The notes: generated by a model not told the origin, from the letters alone. DNA of 64,000 bases from Antonospora locustae (GCA_007674295.1 CM017452.1:62001-126000), one strand, 5' to 3'; positions 9,593 to 17,400 are shown, numbered from the stretch's first letter. Program-made: numbers and translations.

Positions 9593-9680
9593 GCAACTTT
9601 TTTTCCGTGTGCTTTTATGCAGCAGCAAGGAGGAGATACGGCACTCGGAAGTACAAGTGCCGAATATTCTTAGCAGGGGT

Positions 9681-10358
9681 ATGGTGAACGAAAATGCATA
9701 CAAGCAGTATGGAAGCACGCTGTTTTCGCTTGCAAGACAGAGTAAAGACAACACAGTCGACCTGGAGGATCCGCTTGTCATGGCCTTCACGGATGGCTTT
9801 CGTCTGGACATGAGCGATGCGCACTCGCAGTTGGAGCTTGTCACGCTTCTCTTTCATTCTGTGGATCTCGAAGTGCAGAAATGGGGCAAAAACGAGCCTG
9901 TTGATGAAGGATGTGTGACGCGTTATTTTGCAGATAACGTTCTGTGTTACACATGCGGCCAGATTGGGCACCAGGAGAGGCGGTGCCCACGCAACACTGG
10001 CCCGTTCTGCATTCTCTGCGCGAGCGAGGGACACTACAAGTACAACTGTCCTCAGCGTGTGTGCCTGAGCTGTTACAAATGCGGTCACATTGCGAAAGAT
10101 TGCCGTGAGAAGAGTGATCGAAGAAGATACGCGATGTGTAGACAATGCACAAGTGGTGAGCACTCCGTGATGGACTGTCCGTTGGTGTGGAGAACGTACA
10201 ATCTCATCAGAATGCCTCGTGGAAATGTTGCAAAAGCCTGCCCGCTCTGTCTTTCTTCGAGGCACTTCGTAGACGATTGCAACTCCAGACGAACGAAATT
10301 CTCAATTTTCTCTTCAGACTTCTGCAGAATTGCGCAGGTGAGCTGCAGAAAGAAGTGA
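9681..10358 (+). CDS. Air1/Air2-type zinc-knuckle protein (TRAMP RNA surveillance)
   Basis: This 225-residue protein has five CX2CX4HX4C zinc knuckles at about residues 89-102, 110-123, 128-141, 153-166 and 187-200. It also has the segment CPLVWRTYNL between knuckles four and five, as in Air1/Air2 (ZCCHC7). Air proteins bridge the poly(A) polymerase Trf4/5 and helicase Mtr4 in the nuclear TRAMP complex that marks aberrant RNA for the exosome. The first in-frame ATG of the knuckle frame with sensible protein after it is at 9681; the open frame further upstream has no supported start. TAF13 follows 33 bp downstream on the same strand. Confidence 0.85.
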   Translation: MVNENAYKQYGSTLFSLARQSKDNTVDLEDPLVMAFTDGFRLDMSDAHSQLELVTLLFHSVDLEVQKWGKNEPVDEGCVTRYFADNVLCYTCGQIGHQERRCPRNTGPFCILCASEGHYKYNCPQRVCLSCYKCGHIAKDCREKSDRRRYAMCRQCTSGEHSVMDCPLVWRTYNLIRMPRGNVAKACPLCLSSRHFVDDCNSRRTKFSIFSSDFCRIAQVSCRKK

Positions 10359-10376
10359 GCAGGGCTCAGACCACAC

Positions 10377-10391
10377 AAAAATTTGGTCCCC
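10377..10391 (+). promoter_or_regulatory. AAATTT-CCCC start signal of TAF13
   Basis: AAAAATTTGGTCCCC abuts the ATG at 10392, a textbook example of the start-proximal element in this window. The upstream in-frame TTG at 10383 lies inside the element and is unlikely to be used. Confidence 0.7.
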
Positions 10392-10703
10392 ATGAGAGAG
10401 AAGCGAAAGCTATCATTTCTGAAGGAAATCTCACAGATGATGTACGGCTGTGGCGACATAAGCAATCCATGCCACGACACAGCCGATCTCGTGCAGGAGT
10501 ACATGATGAGCTATGTGAGCGAGATTCTTGTGCAGACACACAACATGGCGAAGATCAAAGGAAAAACGAAGACAGATGACCTGCTCTACTTTTTGAAAAA
10601 AGACCCAAAGAAATATACGCGTGTGAAGGAGCTTCTTGTGATAAGCGAGGAGGTGAAGAGTGCGAGAAAGGCGATTCACTTTGAGGGGTTTGAGAAGGAG
10701 TGA
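10392..10703 (+). CDS. TAF13: Transcription initiation factor TFIID subunit 13
   Basis: This 103-residue histone-fold protein reads FLKEISQMMYGCGDISNPCH near the N-terminus and then MAKIKGKTKTDDLLYFLKKD. Both are strongly typical of TAF13 (TFIID 18-kDa family), which pairs with TAF11 in TFIID. It spans almost exactly the histone fold and little else, so it is a minimal version. The start at 10392 is fixed by the AAATTT-CCCC element. It lies just after the zinc-knuckle gene and convergent with the KE-rich gene downstream. Confidence 0.9.
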   Translation: MREKRKLSFLKEISQMMYGCGDISNPCHDTADLVQEYMMSYVSEILVQTHNMAKIKGKTKTDDLLYFLKKDPKKYTRVKELLVISEEVKSARKAIHFEGFEKE

Positions 10704-10795
10704 GCAGATGTTCGAGAGCTGCAGTGTAGCGAAGAGCAGAATAAACGCTTTCTGCAAAGAGAAAGACAGAGACGAGAAAGTCGACTCAAATCATT

Positions 10796-11680
10796 TTAGT
10801 TTTTTCTTCCGCCAAAGCAGTATCCAAGCACGAAGAAGGCGATGCAAAGAACGATGGCGATGCCTCCATAGAACAACATTGCACTGCTGCTTTCCTTCTC
10901 AGCCACAAATAACGGTATTTTTCCTCCCTTGTCTGCCTTTTTCTTGCAAATTGCAAAAAAATGATCACAGAAAAACACCTTCCAGCTCTTTAGAGTTCTA
11001 CTTAACCCGTCTAGGTACTTGGTCTCTTCCTTAGCCTTCTTGATATTGTCTTCCAATATTGCACCGTCTGACTTCCCGCTCTTCTTCTTGTTGACATCCT
11101 CGTTAAAGGTCTTCATCATATCGCGAGCTTTGCTGATTCGGCTCTCGATGTCGATGATACGCTGTCCCAGATCACTCACACATTCCTTGTAGCCCTTTTC
11201 GTCATCGCTATTATTTTTTGCCTTCTCGAGGACTTTACTGAGAGCTTCTTCCACCTCCTTTTCCCTTGTTTTGATGGCCTTAATTTCATCTTTCCATGTT
11301 TGCTTTTCAGAATCGGTAGCTTTACTCTCCTCGTTGTCTGTATTTGTTTTCTTCTTGTCATCCTTTTTCTCAGGATTGGCCTCCTCCTTCTTGTCATCCT
11401 TTTTCTCAGGAGTGGCCTCCTCCTTCTTGTCATCCTTTTTCTCAGGAGTGGCCTCCTCCTTCTTGTCGGCATCTGTGCCATCCTTATTAGCGTCCTTTTC
11501 AGAAGGGTTGATCTTTACGGACATCACGGATGTATCTGAGCTGCTATCGCTGGTACTTGCCATCTCTGAGTCTAGCGCTTCAGATTTGATGATGTTTGTG
11601 GAGCTCTCCTTCTTGTCATTTTTCTTCTGCATGCTCTCAAGAAAAAGAGCTGCTAAAAAAACGATCGAAAATTTGTTCAT
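10796..11680 (-). CDS. KE-rich single-pass membrane protein with tandem repeats
   Basis: This 294-residue protein has an N-terminal signal-peptide-like segment (MNKFSIVFLAALFLES). A very Lys/Glu/Asp-rich middle follows with three 12-residue repeats of the type KKEEATPEKKDD, then a coiled region with two Cys. The C-terminal transmembrane helix (IAIVLCIAFFVLGYCF) is followed by a short basic tail. The topology is that of a type I surface or endomembrane protein. No family is recognised; lysine-rich repeat proteins occur among microsporidian spore-wall and polar-tube components, so a spore or surface role is possible but unproven. Expression should be good: a six-C run sits just upstream of the ATG at 11680. 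Confidence 0.8.
   Translation of the reverse strand: MNKFSIVFLAALFLESMQKKNDKKESSTNIIKSEALDSEMASTSDSSSDTSVMSVKINPSEKDANKDGTDADKKEEATPEKKDDKKEEATPEKKDDKKEEANPEKKDDKKKTNTDNEESKATDSEKQTWKDEIKAIKTREKEVEEALSKVLEKAKNNSDDEKGYKECVSDLGQRIIDIESRISKARDMMKTFNEDVNKKKSGKSDGAILEDNIKKAKEETKYLDGLSRTLKSWKVFFCDHFFAICKKKADKGGKIPLFVAEKESSSAMLFYGGIAIVLCIAFFVLGYCFGGRKN
11351..11470 (-). repeat. In-frame 36-bp tandem repeat, about 3.3 copies
   Basis: Units start at 11351, 11387 and 11423 and are nearly identical, with one A/G difference between unit one and the others (Asn versus Thr in the protein). A partial fourth unit begins at 11459. It encodes KKEEATPEKKDD-type units in the KE-rich membrane protein. Such near-perfect units suggest recent expansion and likely length polymorphism. 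Confidence 0.95.
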
Positions 11681-11819
11681 TGGGGGGTGCTGGAAATCTT
11701 TTTAAATAATTTTTTTCTGATAAATCTGCCAAAAAAGGCAGCTGAAGTTGAAAGACACCAAGTATATCAATACGCTGTACGGAGGGGTGCTGGAAACTTC
11801 AGGCTGTAGCGGTGCGAAT

Positions 11820-12080
11820 TTATTCAACGAGCCTCTTTATCTTTTTGATTTTCACATCTCCCTCGATGCGTGCTTTTCCGCCCTTTGGCATAAGCATCAC
11901 CATATTGCATCCAGGGCATGTCCGTCTTGTCTGCGAGTGAGAATATGCGAGGATGATGATGTCGCAAGACTTGCAGCGCAGGTAGAGAAAGTAGCTGTTG
12001 TTCTGTGGAATGAGTCTCTTTCGCTTGCACGTGGTACGCAGCTCCTCGGCAGTTGGAAACGCCAAGTCCTTGATTGCCAT
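11820..12080 (-). CDS. RPS27: 40S ribosomal protein eS27
   Basis: This 86-residue protein has the eS27 zinc ribbon: CKSC, then SHSQTRRTCPGC, and the conserved C-terminal GGKARI. The N-terminal KDLAFPTAEE also matches the family. It is a small-subunit component. The start codon at 12080 is preceded by AAATTTCCCCCCCTGCA, one of the strongest signals in the window, consistent with high expression. The upstream gene on the same strand ends only 18 bp away, so this promoter element overlaps its stop codon. Confidence 0.95.
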   Translation of the reverse strand: MAIKDLAFPTAEELRTTCKRKRLIPQNNSYFLYLRCKSCDIIILAYSHSQTRRTCPGCNMVMLMPKGGKARIEGDVKIKKIKRLVE

Positions 12081-12099
12081 TGCAGGGGGGGGAAATTTT
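12081..12099 (-). promoter_or_regulatory. AAATTT-CCCCCCC start signal of eS27
   Basis: On the minus strand AAAATTTCCCCCCCTGCA runs into the ATG. It fills the entire 18-bp gap and touches the TGA of the upstream gene, so transcription of eS27 must start within or beside the preceding gene. Confidence 0.7.
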
Positions 12100-12473
12100 C
12101 ATTCTTCCCCATCGCTCGGAAAGGTTACTGCCTCGTCGTCCTGTGCAAGTAGGTGAGGCAAGTGCCGCCCGCGGTGCTCTTCACACGGTGCATTCTGAGC
12201 AGCGTCCTCTTTCACGAAGCTCTTCCCCTCGATACGGTAGAACACAGCACATCGCCTTCGCTTGTTCACAACAACGAGGCGAGTTTCCCACACTTCAACG
12301 ATCTCCTCTGCGAGGTGCCGATAGCGGTCTGGGTCCTCAACACACTCTGCATGCACAAAGTAGACGGCATCGCTGCTAGTTGTGCCGCTGAACGGCTTCA
12401 GAAGCCGGTCTTTGTACAAGAATTCTTTTATTCTGTGGGCAGGCGTCGTGTAGTTGTCGATTATCAGGATCAT
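12099..12473 (-). CDS. Small orphan protein
   Basis: This 124-residue protein starts at an ATG directly preceded by CCCCG, which supports expression. The first about 90 residues look globular (MILIIDNYTTPAHRIKEF and WETRLVVVNKRRRCAVFYR are alternating beta/alpha-like); the last 30 are polar and acidic and probably disordered. There is no signal peptide or membrane segment. I do not recognise a family. It sits between the V-ATPase c'' gene and eS27 on the same strand with gaps under 20 bp. Confidence 0.7.
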   Translation of the reverse strand: MILIIDNYTTPAHRIKEFLYKDRLLKPFSGTTSSDAVYFVHAECVEDPDRYRHLAEEIVEVWETRLVVVNKRRRCAVFYRIEGKSFVKEDAAQNAPCEEHRGRHLPHLLAQDDEAVTFPSDGEE

Positions 12474-12489
12474 CGGGGCACGTGCACTT

Positions 12490-13023
12490 TCACGTCTTAA
12501 AAAGCGATTCCGCCTTGAACGTCAGAAAGATGCCGACAACAAATCCAAGGACGCCTGTGATCGTAGGTATCAGTTCAAGCATGACGAGCTTTGAGAACGC
12601 ATCGGGATCCTTCCCGTCTACAACGCTTATTGCGGCGCACATCATTCCGATCGATACGGACGAGTAGTAAGTTGCGAAGCCGACGATAACTCCGCTGCAG
12701 CCGAGAAGCAGGTTGTATAGCCTGGCGCCGTCTCCATTGATGCTCTTGTGCACAAGGAGCCACGAGAAACCGAAGCCAAGAAGTGTGTTGAGCTCGCACA
12801 TGATCACGCCAAGGAACGAGTGCTTTGCGATGCGGGGAAAGAGGACCGACGTGGCTGGAACGGTGCTGAAGATGCTGTTCAGTGCGGTTGAGTTTCCGAC
12901 GAGCGCAAGAAGCAGGGAAGAAGCAACGCCTATCTGCTTTGTGGTGGTAAACGTCGCGCTATCGACGTAGAAGCAGCCCAGAATGGCCGCACAGTACGCG
13001 AAGAAGAAAAGTCTGCCCAGCAT
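12490..13023 (-). CDS. VMA16: V-type ATPase proteolipid subunit c'' (Vma16-like)
   Basis: This is a rotor-ring proteolipid of the V0 proton channel, acting in acidified compartments. The 177-residue protein has about five hydrophobic helices. Two carry an acidic residue in proteolipid context: GVIMCELNTLLGFGF, matching the essential Glu helix of c'', and KLVMLELIPTITGVLGF, matching the last helix. The c and c' subunits have a different arrangement, so c'' is favoured. I placed the start at 13023, where CCCCTCG precedes ATG; an in-frame ATG at 13092 would add 23 polar residues but lacks a signal. The next gene starts divergently only 67 bp away. Confidence 0.82.
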   Translation of the reverse strand: MLGRLFFFAYCAAILGCFYVDSATFTTTKQIGVASSLLLALVGNSTALNSIFSTVPATSVLFPRIAKHSFLGVIMCELNTLLGFGFSWLLVHKSINGDGARLYNLLLGCSGVIVGFATYYSSVSIGMMCAAISVVDGKDPDAFSKLVMLELIPTITGVLGFVVGIFLTFKAESLFKT

Positions 13024-13090
13024 CGAGGGGATCGCAATTGTTTTGCAATTTGAGAAGGTTCTGCCATTGTGCAGCGGATGCAGAAAGCCC

Positions 13091-13333
13091 ATGGAAGAGC
13101 TCAGGCTGTTTTTTGATGCTCTCAGAGATGGCAACGAAAACCCTGTCGAGGTGGTCCGTAGCGCGCTGAAAAGAAGACGAGAAGCGATATCTGTGCTTCA
13201 GAAGGAGGCGATGCTCAGCAAGGACGAGTGTGATCGACGGCTTTCCGAGCTTCACAAGCTAACGCTTCTAAGCGACAAGATCGACAAGCTGGAGGAGGAG
13301 CTCAGGCGGTGCTCGTTTCGGCAACACACATGA
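13091..13333 (+). CDS. Small coiled-coil orphan
   Basis: This 80-residue, highly charged, helical protein (KLTLLSDKIDKLEEELRR near the C-terminus) has its ATG directly preceded by GCCC. It has no signal peptide or membrane segment. Its size and coiled-coil nature recall small subunits of kinetochore, Mediator or tethering complexes, but nothing allows a choice. It shares a 67-bp bidirectional promoter with the V-ATPase c'' gene and is convergent with eL29, 16 bp apart. Confidence 0.7.
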   Translation: MEELRLFFDALRDGNENPVEVVRSALKRRREAISVLQKEAMLSKDECDRRLSELHKLTLLSDKIDKLEEELRRCSFRQHT

Positions 13334-13349
13334 AAGACGCAGAAAAAGT

Positions 13350-13544
13350 TTATTGCTGAGGCCCGTGCTCTGCCTCGTACGCTGCTCTTCCGATGTTGTT
13401 GTATTTTCTTGAGTAGAGCATGTTTCTCAGATATTTATGGTTCAGGCCACGAAATGAGGGTGCAGACTTCTTCACTTTTTTGATGCCATTACGGTGGTTC
13501 TTTCTGTTCTGGTTGTGGTTCGTGTGGTTTTTTCTCTTCGCCAT
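13350..13544 (-). CDS. RPL29: 60S ribosomal protein eL29
   Basis: This 64-residue basic protein begins MAKRKNHTNHNQNRKNHRNG and continues with RGLNHKYLRN, which are signatures of eL29. It is a large-subunit component. On the minus strand AAAAATTTCTGCCC directly precedes the ATG at 13544. It is divergent from the HSP20 gene with only 59 bp between start codons, so both use overlapping control sequences. Confidence 0.95.
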   Translation of the reverse strand: MAKRKNHTNHNQNRKNHRNGIKKVKKSAPSFRGLNHKYLRNMLYSRKYNNIGRAAYEAEHGPQQ

Positions 13545-13558
13545 GGGCAGAAATTTTT
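13545..13558 (-). promoter_or_regulatory. AAATTT-CCC start signal of eL29
   Basis: AAAAATTTCTGCCC runs directly into the ATG on the minus strand. The opposite-strand HSP20 gene has its own CCC before ATG 46 bp further on, making a 59-bp bidirectional promoter. Confidence 0.7.
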
Positions 13559-13603
13559 GTTTGCCAAACTCGTCGAGTCTTGTTTGCTGATGACTCCGTA
13601 CCC

Positions 13604-13930
13604 ATGTTGGAGAAGGTGACGAGCAAGTTCAGCCCAGCGGTGAAGTATCACGACGAAGGAAAGAAGATGACGCTCAGCGCGATAATTCCAAAGGAGGCAC
13701 TCGAGACGTACAAGGTCTCTGCTGATGGAAGGACGATTACGCTGAAGTACGACCACAAGAAGGAACATAAGGCTGAGGGAACGTATTCGATGGAGTCGTA
13801 TTCGAGAAGCTACTCACACACAACGGATCGCGAGATAAAAAGCTGCGATGCAAGAATCGAAGGCGAAAATATGCTTCTTGTTGATGTGGTCTTCGAAGAG
13901 AAAAAGGAGCCAAAGAAGAAGCTTCACTAA
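13604..13930 (+). CDS. Small heat-shock protein, HSP20/alpha-crystallin type
   Basis: This 108-residue protein shows the beta-sandwich pattern of an alpha-crystallin domain: KYHDEGKKMTLSAIIPKEAL, then ADGRTITLKYDHKKEHKAEG, then SYSRSYSHT and a final strand ending in acidic-basic EEKKEPKKK. Such proteins are ATP-independent holdases that keep unfolding proteins soluble. The ATG at 13604 is directly preceded by TACCC; the frame is open upstream only from a TTG. Its stop codon overlaps the stop of the convergent gene by 2 bp. The p23/CS-domain family is an alternative with a similar fold. Confidence 0.75.
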   Translation: MLEKVTSKFSPAVKYHDEGKKMTLSAIIPKEALETYKVSADGRTITLKYDHKKEHKAEGTYSMESYSRSYSHTTDREIKSCDARIEGENMLLVDVVFEEKKEPKKKLH

Positions 13931-14646
13931 AGAATCCTTCTATGTTTCATTTCTGGAAATCGCAAGGCTCCGCTTTGGTCTGCAAAGAGCTCCTCAAAGC
14001 ACGTCTCGCAGACGCTTTTTTTGCTTGGTGGAAGAATTGGGTCTTCAGAGGTGACGATGTCTGCAGAGGCCTCTCTGCAGACACTGCAGAGAGGCCTTCG
14101 TCTGGACACGCAGTTCAGAAAAAGTTTCGCTCTGAAGCTGTGAACAACAGAGCGTCTCCAAACAATAAAGCGCAGTCTTCGTAGGCCGTCAAAAAATGAG
14201 AATCCCGGGACGACGCTTATTTCTGAGATTTTTGTGCGTATGTCTCGTGTCGCGTATTTTCTGGTGTCGAGGATCGCATTCAGCTGTCTACGAAGAGAAA
14301 CACTTTCAGGCTCGAGAAAGATTACATTTTCTACAAGAAAAAACGCCATTCGCATGTTGGTGCACAGCAAGGATGCGATTTCACTTAGAAGGACGTTATC
14401 TGGAAATGCGAATGTCCATGCCACCTTTTTTGCTTCTTCCACAACTCCTTCAAAGACGTAGGTTATATCGCTACAATCACCAGGCTCTGCGCTTGAAAAT
14501 CTTCCACGCAAGTGAGAAACGGGAAATTCTGGCTTTGTGCTAATTTTTGTTAAGAAAAACGAAAATGAACTGGGCTTCTCCTCCACTTTTAGTTGCTCGC
14601 TTCCTTCACGTGGATGAAGAATCTTTCTAAAGCTTTCCAAGGACAT
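13927..14646 (-). CDS. Orphan with C-terminal four-Cys metal-binding motif
   Basis: This 239-residue protein has its ATG at 14646 preceded by AACCCTCG. Near the C-terminus it has CSVC (187-190) and CETC (213-216), a pair of CxxC knuckles likely to bind one zinc ion, followed by an aromatic/acidic tail. The body is mixed alpha/beta with no membrane helix or signal peptide. No family is recognised. It is convergent with the HSP20 gene; the two stop codons overlap (13927-13930). Confidence 0.7.
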   Translation of the reverse strand: MSLESFRKILHPREGSEQLKVEEKPSSFSFFLTKISTKPEFPVSHLRGRFSSAEPGDCSDITYVFEGVVEEAKKVAWTFAFPDNVLLSEIASLLCTNMRMAFFLVENVIFLEPESVSLRRQLNAILDTRKYATRDIRTKISEISVVPGFSFFDGLRRLRFIVWRRSVVHSFRAKLFLNCVSRRRPLCSVCREASADIVTSEDPILPPSKKSVCETCFEELFADQSGALRFPEMKHRRIL

Positions 14647-14770
14647 CGAGGGTTTATAAACAAAATAAATGCATCGCGATCCTCATTGCCTTTGTGTACA
14701 TGAGCAGAGAGATGCAAACAAAGAGACTGAATTCCAAGAATTTTTATTTATCAAAGCGGGTTGTGTGCCG

Positions 14771-15268
14771 TTAAAAAGGCTTCGGCGTGTACGTCAAAAG
14801 CAGCAGGGCAAGAAAAGCCAGAGGAAGGAGAAAGAGAAGCGACGACCGGCCTTTTTTTCTTCTCTCGTATTGCAAGTAGCTTCTTACCACTTCTACAAGA
14901 ATCTCACTTTTTCTTGCACGAAGGTCGCTCTTGTCTGCCACTGGGCCCCGTTTCTTTGCTTCAGAAAGGATAAGTTGTGTTTTTTCTCTGAGATCGTCCA
15001 CAAAAGAATGGAAGGGTTCCCTGAAAGAATCGAAATCTTTGAATTCGTAGTCCGCGTAGAGAAAGTTTCTTCTTAGATCACTCACATAAGCGACAAAATC
15101 ATCCACGATCATCGGGATGACGTATTTTACGTCTTCTGCGCAGATGTAACCCTGAGAAGACAGCAAATCCAATTTCTCTTGAATCTCTTCTTTCGGAACA
15201 AGACCCCTGCCATACTTCAGCCGCAGTTCTTCTTCCAACTTTTCCATATGCGTTGTCGGAGAGTGCAT
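14771..15268 (-). CDS. Tail-anchored orphan membrane protein
   Basis: This 165-residue, helical, charged protein ends in a single hydrophobic segment (SLLFLLPLAFLALLLLTYT, about residues 142-160), the topology of a C-tail-anchored ER or vesicle protein with a cytosolic N-terminal domain. SNARE-related proteins of this size (Use1/Sec20 type) look similar, but no SNARE layer is clear. The start is an ATG at 15268 that overlaps the TGA of the upstream Mpe1-type gene (TGATG) and is preceded by GGGCCC, so its start signal lies inside that gene's coding end. An ATG at 15247 would drop seven residues. Confidence 0.7.
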   Translation of the reverse strand: MHSPTTHMEKLEEELRLKYGRGLVPKEEIQEKLDLLSSQGYICAEDVKYVIPMIVDDFVAYVSDLRRNFLYADYEFKDFDSFREPFHSFVDDLREKTQLILSEAKKRGPVADKSDLRARKSEILVEVVRSYLQYERRKKGRSSLLFLLPLAFLALLLLTYTPKPF

Positions 15269-16023
15269 CAGGGCCCTTGTTGTTCCATCGTAAATCGTTC
15301 AATTGCTCTTTCAAGCTCTGCGTCTGCGCTTTTACTGGAGATTGCTGCTGAGCAAAGGACGCAGTGCTCCCCTACTTCTGCACATCCATCGCAGAACGCG
15401 TGTCCGCAATCTGCTCTGACGGGACTTGCAAGAATTGAATTGCAGATGGGACAAAGGAATCCACTGGGTGCTGCAGCGCGGATACTCTGCCGTACTTTGT
15501 TCCACTCTTGAGTTTGAGGCTGCACCTGCACAAGACCACCTGTTGTGACTAACTTTGACGCAGCTTCTGGAATTTGATCCGACGAAGTGGGAATGAGAAA
15601 TGCACGAGGAATTCCTGTTGGCCTTCTGATTCGCACGATGTCGTAGCTCTTGTCGTTGTTTGTTGGGCAGAATTGAATGTAATGGCCCTTTTGTCCACAC
15701 CTGAAACACGTATAACTTGGCGGAGGTTGCCTGAACCCCTTTTTGTGTTTTATAGATTGTCTCTCCTTCGCAGGCCGCGACTTCACCATCCACAGTGGGA
15801 CTCTTTTAACAATAATGCTGCTATTTCTGTAAATCATCTGGTCATCTCCAATTTCTTCGCCTGTATCAACTTCGTAGAGCAGAAGATCAAAATCTTCAGA
15901 AAGCATCTGCTTTTGTGCAATTATTTCAGACCGAAGTTCCCATCCCTGTAGTCCTGCACCTTCAAACGTAATCTTTGTGAAGTTCTTTAGGGATGCGAAC
16001 TTGTAATTTATGACGGAAACCAT
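15268..16023 (-). CDS. MPE1: DWNN/zinc-knuckle/RING protein, Mpe1/RBBP6-type
   Basis: This 251-residue protein has the domain order of Mpe1/RBBP6. A ubiquitin-like DWNN domain spans 1-76 (INYKFASLKNFTKITFEG), a CCHC knuckle 106-119 (CFRCGQKGHYIQFC) and a RING-type domain 191-224 (CPICNSILASPVRADCGHAF...CVLC). Mpe1 is a subunit of the cleavage and polyadenylation factor and contacts the pre-mRNA polyadenylation site. It is compact compared with yeast Mpe1 (about 440 residues), but every domain is kept. The ATG at 16023 is preceded by AGCCC. Its stop overlaps the next start codon. Confidence 0.93.
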   Translation of the reverse strand: MVSVINYKFASLKNFTKITFEGAGLQGWELRSEIIAQKQMLSEDFDLLLYEVDTGEEIGDDQMIYRNSSIIVKRVPLWMVKSRPAKERQSIKHKKGFRQPPPSYTCFRCGQKGHYIQFCPTNNDKSYDIVRIRRPTGIPRAFLIPTSSDQIPEAASKLVTTGGLVQVQPQTQEWNKVRQSIRAAAPSGFLCPICNSILASPVRADCGHAFCDGCAEVGEHCVLCSAAISSKSADAELERAIERFTMEQQGP

Positions 16024-16199
16024 GGGCTCATTTTAGTGTGGTTCTCTTTTTATAAACTGGTATTCTAACTTAATTATTGTGGTTTGAAACAAGAATTCAG
16101 AGTTATGATTCCGTGGTGATTGGTCCTGAAAAAATAGACAAAAGGAGGCAAAAGGAGATTCTGTATAAAATATAAAGTGGATGTTTTCATGAATCTAGT

Positions 16200-16532
16200 A
16201 TGGAAAACGCGATGGTGACAACTGGAGAACGAGGAAACAACAAGGGTGCGGAAAAGTGTACCACAGAGACAGGTACTGTATGTAAAAAGTCTCTTGTAAT
16301 ACCACCTAACACGATGGTTCTTGATGTAGAGGACGTACTTTACTATAACGAGAACAAAAATGCATACAATAGCAATAAGCGCTCACCCTACCTGATCTAT
16401 CTAAGCTCTGATTTTCGCACCGAGATTAAGAGACGCACAAGAAACAAGATGGCTTGGATTATTCTGTACGTTGTGATTGGAATGTTCTGCTTTCTTGTTC
16501 TTGCATTTCTGCTACGACTTGTGACGAAGTGA
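16200..16532 (+). CDS. Small tail-anchored orphan
   Basis: This 110-residue protein has a polar N-terminal half, a short segment with aromatic residues (DVLYYNENKNAYNSNK) and a C-terminal transmembrane helix (IILYVVIGMFCFLVLAFLL) followed by a basic tail. No family is recognised. It lacks the CCC signal common here; instead TATAAAATATAAA lies about 20-35 bp upstream, suggesting a TATA-type promoter. It is the last credible gene before the AT-rich block. Confidence 0.65.
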   Translation: MENAMVTTGERGNNKGAEKCTTETGTVCKKSLVIPPNTMVLDVEDVLYYNENKNAYNSNKRSPYLIYLSSDFRTEIKRRTRNKMAWIILYVVIGMFCFLVLAFLLRLVTK

Positions 16533-16778
16533 ATTTTTTAAATTTTTGGCTCTTTACAATCCGCACCGAAAAGTTCCAGTGACCTGAGATGGATGATGCT
16601 CTTGCGAGGAAAGTTTTCTGCCTCAAAAAATAAAAAGTCATACGCACGGGGATGTTTGCGCTGACGTCTCTCCCTTTCAGTAATCAACCAAAAAGCAATA
16701 AATAAACACATCCTTATAGCACTTTAAAAAATTCATCGGTCTCTCTGATTCGATGTGCTACAGCAAAGAGAAGAGATC

Positions 16779-17400
16779 GTCATCAGGCAAGTATTAGGGT
16801 TAAAATCTTCTTTCTTCGCGAACTTTCTACAAAGAAGATTAAACACACAAGACGTTTTCACCGGACATTGTCATCAATTAGGGTTTAAAAGTTCTCTTGC
16901 AAAAAGAAGGACCTCGATATATCCCAAGGAACCTTGGGAATGTGAACAGGTTTTCCAGTAAGACGAGGTGTAATATGTATTTTTTGAGCACTCCCTTTTA
17001 ACTGCACACTTACGTTGTACTTATCGTCCCTCCTTAATGGGTTGTATTTTCGTTTTTGCAAATCCATTCTTAACTGAAGAACTTAGGTCAAAAAAGGTTT
17101 CTGTGGTATTTCCAGCCACTGATTGTTGCAAATTATTGCAATGACAAGCGGTTAGAATCTTTTTATAACAGAAGAACTCAGATTTTGTTTTTTTTATAGA
17201 ACTTAAAACGTGATATACTAAAGATACCCTGGAACGTGAAATCCTTTAACCTTTAAAAAATTCGCGGTTCAAATGGTTTTCGAATCAAACCACCTGTCAA
17301 AGATACACAATTGCGAGCGATTTAATTAAGACTTTCTTCTAATGGTTAAATACGGTTTAAAGCAGAATATTTCTTACAAAAGAAGAGATGGGAATTGTGC
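16779..17400. repeat. Cluster of decayed short repeats at the left margin of the AT-rich block
   Basis: Related segments recur near 16779-16845 (GTCATCAGGCAAGTATTAGG...), 16870-16915 (GTCATCAATTAGGGTTTAAA...), 17135-17180 (TGACAAGCGGTTAGAATC...) and 17340-17390 (ATGGTTAAATACGGTTTAAA...). Each continues into an A/G-rich ACAAAGAAGA-like stretch. Identity falls from left to right as AT content rises. No complete element is visible. Confidence 0.4.
16885..17067 (-). pseudogene. Short ORF, possible gene remnant
   Basis: This 60-residue frame with ATG at 17067 has non-random, protein-like composition (KYNPLRRDDKYNVSVQLKGS, then HITPRLTGKPVHIPKVPWDI). It has no start signal, ends abruptly and lies among decayed repeats. 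It could be the leftover of a gene or mobile element, or chance. No family is recognised. Confidence 0.25.

Noticed and set aside
17240..17320. GGTTCAAAT / TTTTCGAATC sequences resembling tRNA T-loops
   Set aside because: No acceptor or anticodon stems of the right size could be paired around them.
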